From positions 32,375,245 through 32,439,244 of the forward strand of contig OY848917.1 of assembly GCA_963693285.1 (NCBI GenBank): a DNA stretch of 64,000 nt. The letters are read 5' to 3'. Positions 57,301 to 63,399 of this stretch are shown here, in pieces. Source of the stretch: Xestospongia muta. Lineage: Eukaryota > Porifera > Demospongiae > Haplosclerida > Petrosiidae. How positions within the stretch are numbered: the first letter of the stretch is position 1; each line of letters opens with the position of its first letter. The translations under genes were made by a program, and so were the position numbers. The notes beneath the pieces were generated by a model. That model did no database searches and was not told the DNA's origin. It worked only from the letters and a program-made list of their open reading frames with translations.

Positions 57301-60165
57301 TACTGATATGTTAGTTGGATTTCTTCAAAGTCTTCAATTTTGCCACATTATTGAATTAAGCACAGTTGATGATTTTGAAACTAACATATCAACATCAATA
57401 CCTCTGCCATTAGATGAGGTTCTTTTTTTTCCAGCACTCATCAGTGCTGAACCTCCCACTGATATCAAAATAGAGAATGGGTTAGGATGGTGTCTGTGGT
57501 GTCCTAACCCCAATGAATTCCTGTCTACACGATTTCTTCACGTCCTACTGCTTTGCCTCGCCTATTTATATTGCGTTCCTACTCGAAAAAAACCTGGTAA
57601 AGTTAGTGTAACTAATCCCGTTGTACAGAAGTTAGCTCGTCGATGTATAGTATGGACTAATGGTATATATTGGAAAAATAGGAAGAACAAATTTGAGGTT
57701 GTAGTTGTAGTATCTGAACACAATCGTTGTGTTACAGTACTTACATCAAACAAGGAAATGAATGAAAGTCGCCAAGTTTTTAACTCGGTCATTAAGAAAG
57801 TCCTCGGTCTTAAGGAGCAGTTTTGTTCATGTACAAGTCAAGAATATATGATTGCACCAGATCAGGTATCTACTGCTCATACTCTTGAGGTCAGTGAACG
57901 TACGCTTTATTCAATGGAAGATGTTGCTGTTGCTGTTCTTACAAAAGCTAATGTTATGGATGAAGATGACACTGAAATTGATGTCAAACAGATTGTAGGA
58001 ACTAAAGATCCATTCCTTCACATTGCTTTTTTAGTAACAAAAGCATTGTTCAGTACAAGTAATGCTGAGTTACCAGTTCAAGATGATTATCTTCGACACA
58101 TTCAAGATGTCTGTGGTGACACATTTTTATCATCTGTCGAATGTACTCACATCGCTATAAAGGAGCACTGTAGCAGTTTGAGTGTCTTTGCTGGACGTAA
58201 TCCTTTGGTAAGTGAATGTATTATTATTTATTTACTTTTAGTGTACATGTAACAATGTACATGTAGTTTTAACTTTGAGCATTATCTTATTGTACTGCTC
58301 TATCTACATCATGTACAGGATCTTGCCTCTCCTGATGGTGACATTGAATGTGCCTCTAAATCACTTGTTGAGAAGACACACAAAGGTTTGTCTACATTTA
58401 TTTGATGATATGTTACATACTAACTGATAGGATCAGATATTTCAGGAATGACTACTAGTCTAATCAGCTCTCCTACATCAGGTAATAAGTTCTGTAGTGT
58501 AATATAATTGTTACGACACATTTTATTTATATAGTAATAACACCTGACACAACTGATTCATCATGTCCTACTACAACAGAAGAGAGTATGTTAGGTAAGA
58601 TCTACATAGTACAAATAACAAATACCTAAAATATTGTTATAATATTTACATGTATTGTCACATTTGTTATATTAGCCCAATTAATTGTACAACTTCAGGA
58701 AATATCCTAAGAACAATAATAGTTTCCTCTTTATCCAAACAATTTACTAAGTTTACCAATATAATTATTTTTTACAGATCAAGCTACTAAGTCTAGTACT
58801 TCTAAAATATTAGTTCTTTCACCGTATAAAGACATTCCTGAAGAGTTATTAAGTGAGTCAATTTTAGTTAATACATTTATACATTTATATGTGAATCAAC
58901 ACTAGTGCAAGAACCGGAAAGAAATCACCTCTTGAAACTACTGCACTGTGAAAAAAGTAACTGGAGAAGTATTGGTGAACAACTAGTTGTAACAGATGGT
59001 GACATACAATCTCTACAATACAGTAAATCACGTGATGAGACAAAACTGTCAGAAGTTTTACGGCTCTGGACAAATCAGAGAAAACTTGATGTATGCTGGA
59101 AGACAATCATTACTGTCATAGAAAATGCACCGATAAACAATGTGAAAGTAGCTAAAACAATTTGTGATTTTTTACTGGGCAAGTACAATTCTGACAAACA
59201 AGCAATTCTAACATGTCAAGGTTTGTCTACATTTATTTGATGATGTATTACATACTAACTGATAGGGTCTGATATCAGGTAGTAAGTCCTATAGTGTAAT
59301 ATAATTGTTAAGACACATTTTATTTATACAGTAATAACACCTGACACTACTGATTCATCATGTCCTACTACAATAATAGAGAGTATGTTATGTAAAACCT
59401 ACATCATTACTGCTAGTACATATAACAAATACCTAATTGATTGTTATAATATTTACATAATTTATTTTGCCACATTTTTCATTGTAGCTTGTTCTGTTTT
59501 GTATTTTGCAGATACTGATCAATTAGGAGCAACTGCTAGTTCAAGTACTTCTTCTCTAAGTAATTTATTAACCATTGTTACTATTAATATTCTCATTTCT
59601 CATATAAAGTAGGATCATCAAATGAGAGTGCTGATTCATTATATCTTAATAAACCAGTAGAAAATATAGTTGGTAAGAGTCCTTTTATATAATAGTTTAC
59701 ATGTGTGTATGATATTACTTTAAATGATATTTTAGTATGTCCTATTTTCTTATGAACTGAATTAAGAAGCTGACAGTATTAACTCAATACAATGCTTTCT
59801 GTTTGAAACATGTTAAGCAACCATTTGTTAAGATCTCAATGATATGTTATGATTGCTAAAGTGTTGTCTTCATTTCTATCAAGTTTGTTTGCATATGTAT
59901 TACTTCTGTGTCTTCTGCTTTAGGCTCTCTTAAAGCAGGAGAAGGTGTTAATTCAAGTACTCCATTTTCAAGTAATTAATTATGAATAGCCATGAAAACA
60001 TGTATAGTATATGATTATTTATCAAATGATAATGTATTTAGTGTGTGTGTAAATTTCATTTCTGTTGTATTTTCTGTAGAAACATATTGCAGTTCAAGAT
60101 TCAAGTTTAATTTTATTTTATGTGTATGTGTTGTAGTGCTGGCTTACTTTATGTATACTTTATAA
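28597..60165 (+). CDS. ankyrin-ROC-COR-Death protein with C-terminal membrane anchor (spliced, 34 exons inferred)
   Basis: This gene was assembled by eye from splice sites. Exons 1-23 each encode about one 33-residue ankyrin repeat and are in phase 0. Exon 24 holds the last repeat, a ROC GTPase and a COR domain. Exons 25-28 are Ser/Thr-rich linkers, exon 29 is the Death domain, 30-33 are further linkers and 34 is the membrane anchor. The coding sum is about 1,738 residues. Ankyrin repeats bind partners, ROC-COR is the GTP-driven dimerising switch of ROCO proteins, and Death domains recruit other Death proteins. The closest known layout is DAPK1, but no kinase exon is seen and DAPK1 has no terminal helix. 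The inferred protein would sit on a membrane by its tail with all named domains in the cytosol. Gene length is inflated by tandem duplication of exons with their introns. The start is uncertain, and some exons may not be used in every transcript. Confidence 0.8.
29522..29620 (+). CDS. exon 2: ankyrin repeat
   Basis: TATTTAG acceptor and AAG|GTAAAT donor. It reads YGSNMLHLAASNGHNHVVSY and ends GADPNIQNK, a textbook ankyrin repeat of 33 codons. Paralogous to exons 5 and 9. Confidence 0.85.
30329..30427 (+). CDS. exon 3: ankyrin repeat
   Basis: TTGTTCAG acceptor and GTCAGT donor. It reads DAQTPLYIACSNGHNKVVQA and then LLDHGVQVDIPDM. First exon of the 3.86-kb duplicated block; identical to exon 7. 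Confidence 0.85.
30703..30798 (+). CDS. exon 4: ankyrin repeat (YDAAG type)
   Basis: ACAATAG acceptor and GTAAGT donor, 32 codons. It reads KRFLYDAAGSGDLNIIMSVV. Same type as exon 1; identical to exon 8. Confidence 0.8.
30962..31617 (+). mobile_element. non-autonomous hAT-like element in intron 4 (copy 1)
   Basis: The homologous intron after exon 1 reads straight through at 28,850 (AATGGATAATTACTTTAG). Here the same site is split by about 655 bp starting CAGGGGGGTAGGGA and ending TTCCTACCCCTG, an inverted pair. The flanks GGACAATT and GTGCAATT look like a worn 8-bp target duplication, as hAT elements make. An internal 83-codon minus-strand open stretch is not recognised. Confidence 0.65.
32245..32346 (+). 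CDS. exon 5: ankyrin repeat
   Basis: ATTTAG acceptor and GCG|GTGAAT donor, 34 codons. It reads FNSDTMLHVAAYHGHNNVIS and ends GADPNIQNA. One codon longer than exon 2. Confidence 0.85.
33074..33172 (+). CDS. exon 6: ankyrin repeat
   Basis: GTTCAG acceptor and GTCAGT donor. It reads FGETPLYTACSNGHDEVVQA and then LLNHGVQVDVQNE, 33 codons. Confidence 0.85.
33578..33642. repeat. perfect 30-bp inverted repeat at the duplication junction
   Basis: Left arm 33,578-33,607 contains ACTATGTGTGTATACATG. Right arm 33,613-33,642 is its exact reverse complement, with the loop ATGAG between them. At the equivalent place in copy 2 (about 37,440-37,475) only the left arm exists, so the right arm was made when the duplication formed. 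Confidence 0.92.
34187..34285 (+). CDS. exon 7: ankyrin repeat, duplicate of exon 3
   Basis: Second copy within the 3.86-kb duplication, with the same splice sites and the same 33 codons as exon 3. Confidence 0.8.
34561..34656 (+). CDS. exon 8: ankyrin repeat, duplicate of exon 4
   Basis: Identical to exon 4 in coding sequence and splice sites (32 codons). Confidence 0.78.
34820..35475 (+). mobile_element. non-autonomous hAT-like element in intron 8 (copy 2)
   Basis: Duplicate of the element at 30,962, carried along in the 3.86-kb duplication and not an independent insertion. Confidence 0.65.
36102..36203 (+). CDS. exon 9: ankyrin repeat, duplicate of exon 5
   Basis: Identical to exon 5 (34 codons, GCG|GTGAAT donor). 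Confidence 0.8.
36931..37029 (+). CDS. exon 10: ankyrin repeat, duplicate of exon 6
   Basis: Identical to exon 6 (33 codons). Last exon inside the second copy of the 3.86-kb block. Confidence 0.8.
37736..37825 (+). CDS. exon 11: ankyrin repeat with lost acceptor
   Basis: At the position where paralogues have CAG|TTTGG this copy has CAATTTGG, so the ancestral acceptor AG is gone. The next AG, nine bases on (GGCCAG|ACT), keeps the frame and removes three codons. From there it reads TPLYIACANGYDKVVQALLN and ends in AAG|GTCAGT. It may be used through the shifted acceptor or skipped; both keep phase 0. Confidence 0.6.
38576..38674 (+). CDS. exon 12: ankyrin repeat
   Basis: TATTCAG acceptor and GTCAGT donor. 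It reads FGQTPLYITCFKGHDKVVQV and then LLDHGVQVDIPNK. Confidence 0.83.
38759..38785 (+). repeat. A-run followed by (TA)n
   Basis: Simple sequence in the intron after exon 12, of about 12 A and then about 8 TA units. Confidence 0.8.
39440..39538 (+). CDS. exon 13: ankyrin repeat with GC donor
   Basis: CTTCAG acceptor. It reads FAQTPLYIACSKGHDKVVQV and then LLDHSVQVDVPDK. The donor is AAG|GCTAGT, where all paralogues have AAG|GTCAGT. It is either a GC-AG intron or a disabled exon. Confidence 0.65.
39985..40083 (+). CDS. exon 14: ankyrin repeat
   Basis: TGTTTAG acceptor and GTCAGT donor. It reads DGKTPLYIACYKGHAKVVQV and then LLDHGVQVDVPDK. Confidence 0.83.
40084..41852 (-). repeat. intronic repeat block, unit a
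   Basis: This block follows a DGKTPLY exon and is homologous to 45,336-47,203 and 49,135-51,050. Its minus strand carries a polyadenylation-like AATAAA near 40,487, and in the other units a PHD-like exon. In this unit the PHD part has been removed between two copies of ATACAAACT, a microhomology deletion. Confidence 0.8.
42333..42393 (+). repeat. (TAA)n microsatellite
   Basis: About 20 uninterrupted TAA units. Open frames of poly-Asn or poly-Ile across it are artefacts of the repeat. Confidence 0.95.
42394..43987 (+). pseudogene. LINE-like composite element relic with Ulp1-type protease and PHD-like finger
   Basis: Three readable blocks lie in one orientation inside the intron before exon 15. 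42,400-42,520 is Cys-rich (CCVCCVCAREKCQC). About 42,770-42,930 reads TLQHVPKGAKDFWVCLLADV, a motif seen upstream of some LINE-like reverse transcriptases. 43,485-43,808 is a C48 (Ulp1-like) cysteine-protease fragment (FVQVQEQHGFCDWSMFAI then SLCDGYNP). The catalytic Cys of the usual D-C-G is Trp here, so the protease is dead. 43,840-43,987 is a C-terminal zinc-finger block, MLQCDQYQDWFYDDC to WLCKACIN, with a stop. The reverse transcriptase itself is absent. The joining of these blocks into one element is inference. Confidence 0.55.
44011..44016 (+). terminator. polyadenylation signal of the intronic element
   Basis: AATAAA lies 24 bp after the element's stop. The same AATAAA is kept in the shorter units at about 47,230 and 51,080, although the coding part is missing there. 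Confidence 0.5.
44346..44444 (+). CDS. exon 15: ankyrin repeat (DGKTAF type)
   Basis: TATTAG acceptor and AAA|GTGAGT donor. It reads DGKTAFYVAVEKNHTDIALH and then LIKSGCSVDIKDK. Paralogous to exons 17, 20 and 22. Confidence 0.83.
45237..45335 (+). CDS. exon 16: ankyrin repeat
   Basis: TGTTTAG acceptor and GTCAGT donor. It reads DGKTPLYIACYYDNYNIVQI and then LLDHGVQMDVPDK. The usual G-H of the helix turn is replaced by D-N. Same as exon 19. Confidence 0.8.
45336..47203 (-). repeat. intronic repeat block, unit b
   Basis: Homologous to the blocks at 40,084 and 49,135. It ends in GGCTTTAGT joined directly to the element 3' tail (AATTATAGTATTATATTT), so about 2.1 kb found in unit a is absent. 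Confidence 0.85.
46448..46622 (-). pseudogene. PHD-like finger relic, unit b
   Basis: The minus strand reads GEWFHQVCIG and ends in FCDKCQ plus stop, a C-terminal PHD-type zinc finger. One zinc-ligand Cys is replaced by a TGA stop, while the His ligand is kept. In unit c the reverse is true. It resembles the C-terminal finger of the plus-strand element at 43,840-43,987, so it is probably from the same transposon class inserted in the opposite orientation. Confidence 0.55.
47559..47657 (+). CDS. exon 17: ankyrin repeat (DGKTAF type)
   Basis: Same coding sequence and splice sites as exon 15. Confidence 0.82.
48522..48620 (+). CDS. exon 18: ankyrin repeat (YDETS type)
   Basis: TTTTTTAG acceptor and AAG|GTGAGT donor. 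It reads YDETSLHYAAMNDNIDLVRA and then IMDHTAQIDVKNK. The unit holding exons 15-16 lacks this exon through a deletion. Confidence 0.83.
49036..49134 (+). CDS. exon 19: ankyrin repeat
   Basis: Same 33 codons as exon 16, with TTTAG acceptor and GTCAGT donor. Confidence 0.8.
49135..51050 (-). repeat. intronic repeat block, unit c
   Basis: Third copy of the block, more than 95 percent like unit b by eye, again lacking the 2.1-kb segment of unit a. Confidence 0.85.
50252..50623 (-). pseudogene. PHD-like finger relic, unit c
   Basis: The minus-strand open frame has no stop in the finger: CKDKNCENPKAYKWVECYYC, then GEWFRQVC and FCDKCQ. The C-x4-C, W-x-E-C-x2-C, W-F and C-x2-C spacing is that of a PHD finger, but the His ligand is Arg. 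The upstream part of the frame is low-complexity and probably intronic. A polyadenylation-like AATAAA lies downstream on the minus strand near 49,540. Confidence 0.5.
51410..51508 (+). CDS. exon 20: ankyrin repeat (DGKTAF type)
   Basis: Same coding sequence as exons 15 and 17, with AAA|GTGAGT donor. Confidence 0.82.
52374..52472 (+). CDS. exon 21: ankyrin repeat (YDETS type)
   Basis: Same coding sequence as exon 18. The DGKTPLY partner exon that should follow is missing in this unit. Confidence 0.82.
53469..53567 (+). CDS. exon 22: ankyrin repeat (DGKTAF type)
   Basis: Differs from exon 20 by a few codons (HTNIALLLIKSG in place of HTDIALHLIKSG). TTATTAG acceptor and GTGAGT donor. Confidence 0.82.
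54419..54517 (+). CDS. exon 23: ankyrin repeat (YDETS type)
   Basis: Like exons 18 and 21 with one visible change (MNNNIDL for MNDNIDL). TTTTCAG acceptor and GTGAGT donor. Confidence 0.82.
55331..56128. other. intron before exon 24
   Basis: AT-rich intron sequence with no repeats or open frames of note. Confidence 0.6.
56129..58207 (+). CDS. exon 24: last ankyrin repeat, ROC GTPase and COR domain
   Basis: A CTCTTAG acceptor opens a single 693-codon exon that ends at CCT TTG|GTAAGT. Residues 1-36 are an ankyrin repeat (SGNTPLHDACSQGSIDAIKF). The P-loop GDTASGKS is at residues 79-86, the switch-II motif DLAGH at 136-140, and a G4-like GSRLDEL at 205-211, where Asp is kept but the usual Asn-Lys is not. 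These mark a ROC domain that should bind GTP. Residues from about 250 to 560 have the mixed helical and winged-helix look of COR (FLQRVAISLEDLC, EFLTTLSDKGLILFL, DIASKTGIVPLSALKEAF). In ROCO proteins COR mediates dimerisation and controls GTP hydrolysis. The remaining 130 residues are unassigned and acidic in part. No stops or frameshifts are present, unlike the decayed COR copy 2.5 kb downstream, so selection has probably kept this exon. Confidence 0.92.
58319..58385 (+). CDS. exon 25: linker
   Basis: TGTACAG acceptor and AAAG|GTTTGT donor, entering in phase 0 and leaving in phase 1. It reads DLASPDGDIECASKSLVEKT. Two further copies lie at 61,395 and 61,907. Confidence 0.75.
58431..58481 (+). 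CDS. exon 26: Ser/Thr linker
   Basis: 51 bp, phase 1 at both ends (TGATAG acceptor, GTAATA donor). It reads SDISGMTTSLISSPTS. A shortened, probably dead copy lies after the Death exon at about 59,270. Confidence 0.6.
58535..58594 (+). CDS. exon 27: Ser/Thr linker
   Basis: 60 bp, phase 1 at both ends. It reads ITPDTTDSSCPTTTEESML. Paralogous to exon 30. Confidence 0.7.
58778..58852 (+). CDS. exon 28: linker
   Basis: 75 bp, phase 1 at both ends (TTTTTTACAG acceptor, GTGAGT donor). It reads QATKSSTSKILVLSPYKDIP then EELL. Confidence 0.7.
58906..59220 (+). CDS. exon 29: Death domain
   Basis: 315 bp in phase 1 at both ends, with CACTAG acceptor and CAAG|GTTTGT donor. It reads HLLKLLHCEKSNWRSIGEQL, then DGDIQSLQYS, TKLSEVLRLW and CWKTIITVIE. 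The Trp after the first helix, the G-x-x-L turn, the L-x-x-W helix and the W-x-x-I-I-x-V-I final helix fit the Death fold of about 85 residues. A C-terminal extension (VAKTICDFLLGK) resembles the segment after the Death domain in sponge and cnidarian relatives as I recall them. Death domains make homotypic contacts in signalling complexes, so this is the likely effector end. Confidence 0.88.
59332..59391 (+). CDS. exon 30: Ser/Thr linker
   Basis: Paralogue of exon 27 (ITPDTTDSSCPTTIIESML), 60 bp, phase 1 at both ends. Donor weakened to T|GTAAAA. Confidence 0.6.
59512..59559 (+). CDS. exon 31: Ser-rich linker
   Basis: 48 bp, phase 1 at both ends (TTTTGCAG acceptor, GTAATT donor). It reads TDQLGATASSSTSSL. 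Confidence 0.6.
59613..59672 (+). CDS. exon 32: linker
   Basis: 60 bp, phase 1 at both ends. It reads SSNESADSLYLNKPVENIV. A related exon is at 62,140. Confidence 0.65.
59924..59971 (+). CDS. exon 33: linker
   Basis: 48 bp, phase 1 at both ends. It reads SLKAGEGVNSSTPFS. Paralogue at 62,032. Confidence 0.65.
60080..60165 (+). CDS. exon 34: C-terminal membrane anchor and stop
   Basis: TTCTGTAG acceptor, entering in phase 1. It reads TYCSSRFKFNF followed by ILCVCVVVLAYFMYTL and TAA. The hydrophobic stretch of about 17 residues, preceded by basic residues (R, K) and ending at the stop, is the pattern of a tail-anchored protein. The paralogous exon at 63,027 keeps the same pattern with a different sequence, which supports it as a real feature. 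A short vicinal Cys motif next to the helix could be acylated (inference). Confidence 0.75.
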
Positions 60166-60284
60166 CATTATACTATTAGAAAACATGCAACATTGAGAAG
60201 ATTTAATTTTTTTTCTCAATGAAAATAGTTTCTTAATGATTTTTAATTATGACAACATTAATAGCAACTGTATGATACCTTCAA

Positions 60285-60290
60285 AATAAA
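60285..60290 (+). terminator. polyadenylation signal AATAAA
   Basis: AATAAA lies 120 bp after the stop of exon 34, in a suitable place for the 3' end of the main transcript. Confidence 0.5.
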
Positions 60291-60639
60291 AATACAATAC
60301 AGATAATATAAAATAGACATAGAGCTTAAGATAAGCTTTCAAGCAAGACTACAATGTGCATTGATAAGCCACAGATTTCTATATGCATGGTTGATAGAGA
60401 TCATAATTGTTATAGCATTGTAACAATTATATGATTACTGGTGACTTATCAGCCATCTCTATATTGATCCTAACAAGTGGTAAGTTGAGAGCTTTGATTT
60501 AAAGTTATATGAGTATCCTTAATGACTGTCCCTCAGATTCAGAGAAGTTTCACATATTTCTTCATTTGGAACAGTGCTCAAGTAATCTTTGTTAATATTT
60601 GGAGGACATATGATCCAAAATTCTACAAGAATAAAGAAT

Positions 60640-61277
60640 AGGCAGTGGCTATTGATACGAGACTTATATATGAGGTCATCACTGCTGAATTTCTCACTGA
60701 TATCAAACAAGGAATGGATTAGAATAGTGTCTGTGGTGTCCTAATCACAATGAATTCCTTTCACAAGATTTTGTCATGTCCTTCTCTTTTGCCTTGCCTA
60801 TATTTATAGTCTCCCTTCTCAAAGAAAACCTGGCAAAGTTGTTGTAGCATAACTACCCAGTTGTGCAAAGCTACCTCATCATTGTACAGTATGGACAAAT
60901 CCTATATATTGAAAGAATTAGTTTGAGGTAGTGGTTGAAGTATCTGAACATAATTGTTGTGTTACAGTGCTGTCATAAAACAAGGGATTGACTAAAGTAT
61001 TGAAGTTTAAGTTAGTCATTAAGGTTTTTAAACCCATTCTTTATTGAATAGAAAATTTTGCTGTTGCTGTTCTTACTAAAGATGATATGTAAGCACAGAT
61101 GACATTGCACTTAATGGCAAAGAAATTATAGGAAATGAAGATACATTTCTACACATCACTTCTTGGAATGTTTAAGAAGATTCTTCAACACATTCAAGAT
61201 TTCTCTGGTGACATATTTTTATCATTTGTTGAATACACTGTAGCAGTTTGAGTGTCTTTGTTGGATGTAATCCTTTT
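60640..61277 (+). pseudogene. decayed COR-domain copy
   Basis: From about 60,640 the sequence follows the 3' part of exon 24 (57,390-58,207). It runs from GCTGAATTTCTCACTGATAT through TGTCTGTGGTGTCCTAA and GTATCTGAACATAATTGTTG to TGAGTGTCTTTG. It ends at CCTTTT|GTAAGT, the same splice donor. In-frame stops (for example TAG soon after the D-I-K-Q equivalent) and deletions show it no longer encodes COR. It marks the start of a duplicated 3' gene end. Confidence 0.85.
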
Positions 61278-61394
61278 GTAAGTGAATGTACTATTATTTA
61301 TTTACATTTAGTGTACATGTAACAATATAATTTTACATGTAACTTTAATTTTGAGCATCTTGTTATTGTACTGCTCTATCTACATCATGTACAG

Positions 61395-61470
61395 AATGTC
61401 GCCTCACCTCCTTTAAGTAAAGATGTCATTGAATGTGCCTCTAAATCACTTGTTGAGAAGACATGCCAAT
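61395..61470 (+). CDS. duplicate linker exon (like exon 25)
   Basis: TGTACAG acceptor and GTTTGT donor, phase 0 to 1. It reads DVIECASKSLVEKT. The frame is intact, so splicing from exon 24 to this exon would be phase-compatible. Confidence 0.5.
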
Positions 61471-61512
61471 GTTTGTATACATTTTTTTATATACTTCATA
61501 CTAACTGATAGG

Positions 61513-61560
61513 GTCAGATGTATATTATACTATTAGCCAAATCAATTCTCCTTCATCAGG
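61513..61560 (+). CDS. duplicate linker exon (like exon 26)
   Basis: 48 bp, phase 1 at both ends, TGATAG acceptor and GTAATA donor. It reads SDVYYTISQINSPSS. Open. Confidence 0.45.
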
Positions 61561-61612
61561 TAATAAATCCTGTAGTGTAGCATCAATATAAATACATATT
61601 TTATTTATACAG

Positions 61613-61766
61613 TAATAACACCTGATTGTAAGTCATCTTCTTCTGGAAGTGGAGAATCTGTTTTGTTTGGATTTGTAGGAACAGTAAATATAGTCTAATA
61701 TCTGAATCATCAGACAAGTTTGATATAGCTTCACTGATAGAGCGCAAGACAATGATATCTTTAACA
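61613..61766 (+). other. worn linker copy (like exon 27)
   Basis: Begins VITPD as in exon 27, then departs. A GTAAGT only 15 bases in could end a tiny phase-1 exon. The rest is not recognisable. Confidence 0.35.
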
Positions 61767-61795
61767 ATTATGTCTTTGCTGGACATAATCTTTTG
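61767..61795 (+). pseudogene. third copy of the exon 24 3' tip
   Basis: TGTCTTTGCTGGACATAATC then TTTTG|GTAAGTG repeats the last few codons and donor of exon 24. It is followed by the same intron and linker exon, a smaller nested duplication. Confidence 0.65.
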
Positions 61796-61906
61796 GTAAG
61801 TGAATGTACAATTATTTATTTATTTTTAATGTACATGTAACAATGTTCATGTAGTTTTAATTTTGAATATTATCTTATTGTACTGCTCTATCTACATCAT
61901 GTACAG

Positions 61907-61982
61907 GATCTTGTTTCCTCTTCTTTAACTAATGATGACATTAAACATGCCTCTAAATCACTTGTTAAGAAGACATCCCAAA
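61907..61982 (+). CDS. duplicate linker exon (third copy of exon 25)
   Basis: TGTACAG acceptor, phase 0 to 1, ending CAAA|GTTTGC. It reads TNDDIKHASKSLVKKT. Open, but the donor is poor. Confidence 0.4.
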
Positions 61983-62031
61983 GTTTGCCAAGTCTGTTTG
62001 CTTATGTTTTACTTCTGTGTCTTTTTACTAG

Positions 62032-62079
62032 ACTCTCCTAAAGCAGGAGAAGCTGTTAACTCAAGTATTCCATTTTCAA
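62032..62079 (+). CDS. duplicate linker exon (like exon 33)
   Basis: 48 bp, phase 1 at both ends. It reads SPKAGEAVNSSIPFS. Open. Confidence 0.5.
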
Positions 62080-62139
62080 GTAATTAATTATGAATAGTTA
62101 ATTATTATTAGTCACATTCTCATTTCTCATATAATATAG

Positions 62140-62199
62140 GAACATCAAATGATACTTCTGATTCATCTTGTTCTAATACAGCAGTGGAAGGTATGTTAG
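62140..62199 (+). CDS. duplicate linker exon (like exons 27 and 32)
   Basis: 60 bp, phase 1 at both ends. It reads TSNDTSDSSCSNTAVEGML. It looks like the start of exon 32 fused to the end of exon 27. Confidence 0.5.
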   Translation, partial: EHQMILLIHLVLIQQWKVC

Positions 62200-62438
62200 G
62201 TAAGACTACTAATATTTATTGTATAGTATTTCACATAGTTCAAGTATACACAGAGTTATATAATACAATTTTAGCCAGCCATTTATTACAATACATCCTA
62301 TTGTCATAGGCACATACCCTAAGACTAAATAAAGTATCTAATACAATATATTCCTTAGTATATTACTGTATCTTTCTGTTGTGGTCATGTTATTGTTAAC
62401 AGCATTACATTATAGTAGTAATGTATTTTTATCTTCAG

Positions 62439-62779
62439 ACAAACAACCTAAAAAAATTCGTCTTCAACAAGTCCTTGGTCCTATTCAATATGAATGGAGA
62501 GAGATTGGAGAAGTCTTGGAAATACCTGATGGAATAATTCAATCTATTGACCACAATCCTCGCTATAACGATGCTTGCAAGCTTTCTGAAGTCTTGCAGA
62601 CCTGGATTGGTACACAACCATCTGATGTAACCTGGAGGAACGTTATTAATGTCATCAGAGAAATTCTGTGAATGAACCAGTTCTAGCCAAGACTATACCA
62701 GACTTCTTAGCAAATCCAAAGATATCTGAACATTACACTGAATGTGCCTCTAAATCACTCGTTGAGAAGATATGCCAAG
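62439..62779 (+). CDS. second Death-domain exon, frameshifted
   Basis: TCTTCAG acceptor, phase 1 entry, CAAG|GTTAGT donor. It reads QQVLGPIQYEWREIGEVLEI, DGIIQSIDHN, CKLSEVLQTW and VTWRNVINVI, a complete Death fold. It then meets TGA at 62,669-62,671. In another frame the text continues NEPVLAKTIPDFLAN and ECASKSLVEK, matching the extension of exon 29. The exon length of 341 is one short of the 342 needed for phase 1, so one base has been lost after the last helix. It is either a pseudogene, a truncated anchor-less form, or a sequencing error. Confidence 0.7.
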
Positions 62780-63026
62780 GTTAGTCTTGTTTGTTTAGTA
62801 ATATATTGCTTTGTTACATGCTATCTATGTGTGTGTATCTGTATGTATCCTGGTGTAATCTTATTGTGTGTGAATATGTGTTACATTGCTTATATTAACT
62901 ATCTACCAGAAAATATTCAGACTATATTAGTTGCCATGACAACATGTACAATATATGATAATTTAACAATGCAATAATATATTTAGTGTGTGTGTATATA
63001 ATTCATTTCTGTTGTATTTTCTGTAG

Positions 63027-63121
63027 AAAAGATTTGCAGTTCAAGATTGAAGTATAATTTTATTTTGATCTTAGGAGCTATATGTGTTGTAGTCCTGGGC
63101 TTATTTTTGTATAGTTCATAA
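63027..63121 (+). CDS. second membrane-anchor exon
   Basis: TTCTGTAG acceptor, phase 1 entry. It reads KICSSRLKYNF followed by ILILGAICVVVLGLFLYSS and TAA. The helix is longer and cleaner than in exon 34, and the basic flank and terminal position are kept. Without repair of the upstream frameshift it would not be reached in frame from the second Death exon. Confidence 0.6.
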
Positions 63122-63399
63122 CATTCCACTATAGAAGACATGGAAATGATTAATTTTTCTTAAAAGAGGTACACATTCTATTTAGCCATGGACATAAATG
63201 GTGGAAATGACCAGCTTCTCCAGGTGTCTGTAGGACCACTTGATGAATGATACTATTATCAATACTATTGAATAGCAACTAGTACTGGATAAAGTTTGGG
63301 GTACTTTAAGTTACGTTGAGTTGATAAGCAGATTGGCTTGCGGGTTGTTTATTTGAAGTGTGTCTATTACTGTGTATGCTGTAGATAATTCTAAATGAA
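63122..63399. other. spacer after the second anchor exon
   Basis: No gene, repeat or clear polyadenylation signal is seen. Confidence 0.5.

Noticed and set aside
56784..57792. Smaller open frames on both strands within exon 24
   Set aside because: Shadows of the 693-codon ROC-COR frame.
59268..59278. Short copy of exon 26 after the Death exon
   Set aside because: Its middle is deleted and the remaining 11 bases would break phase, so it is not taken as an exon.
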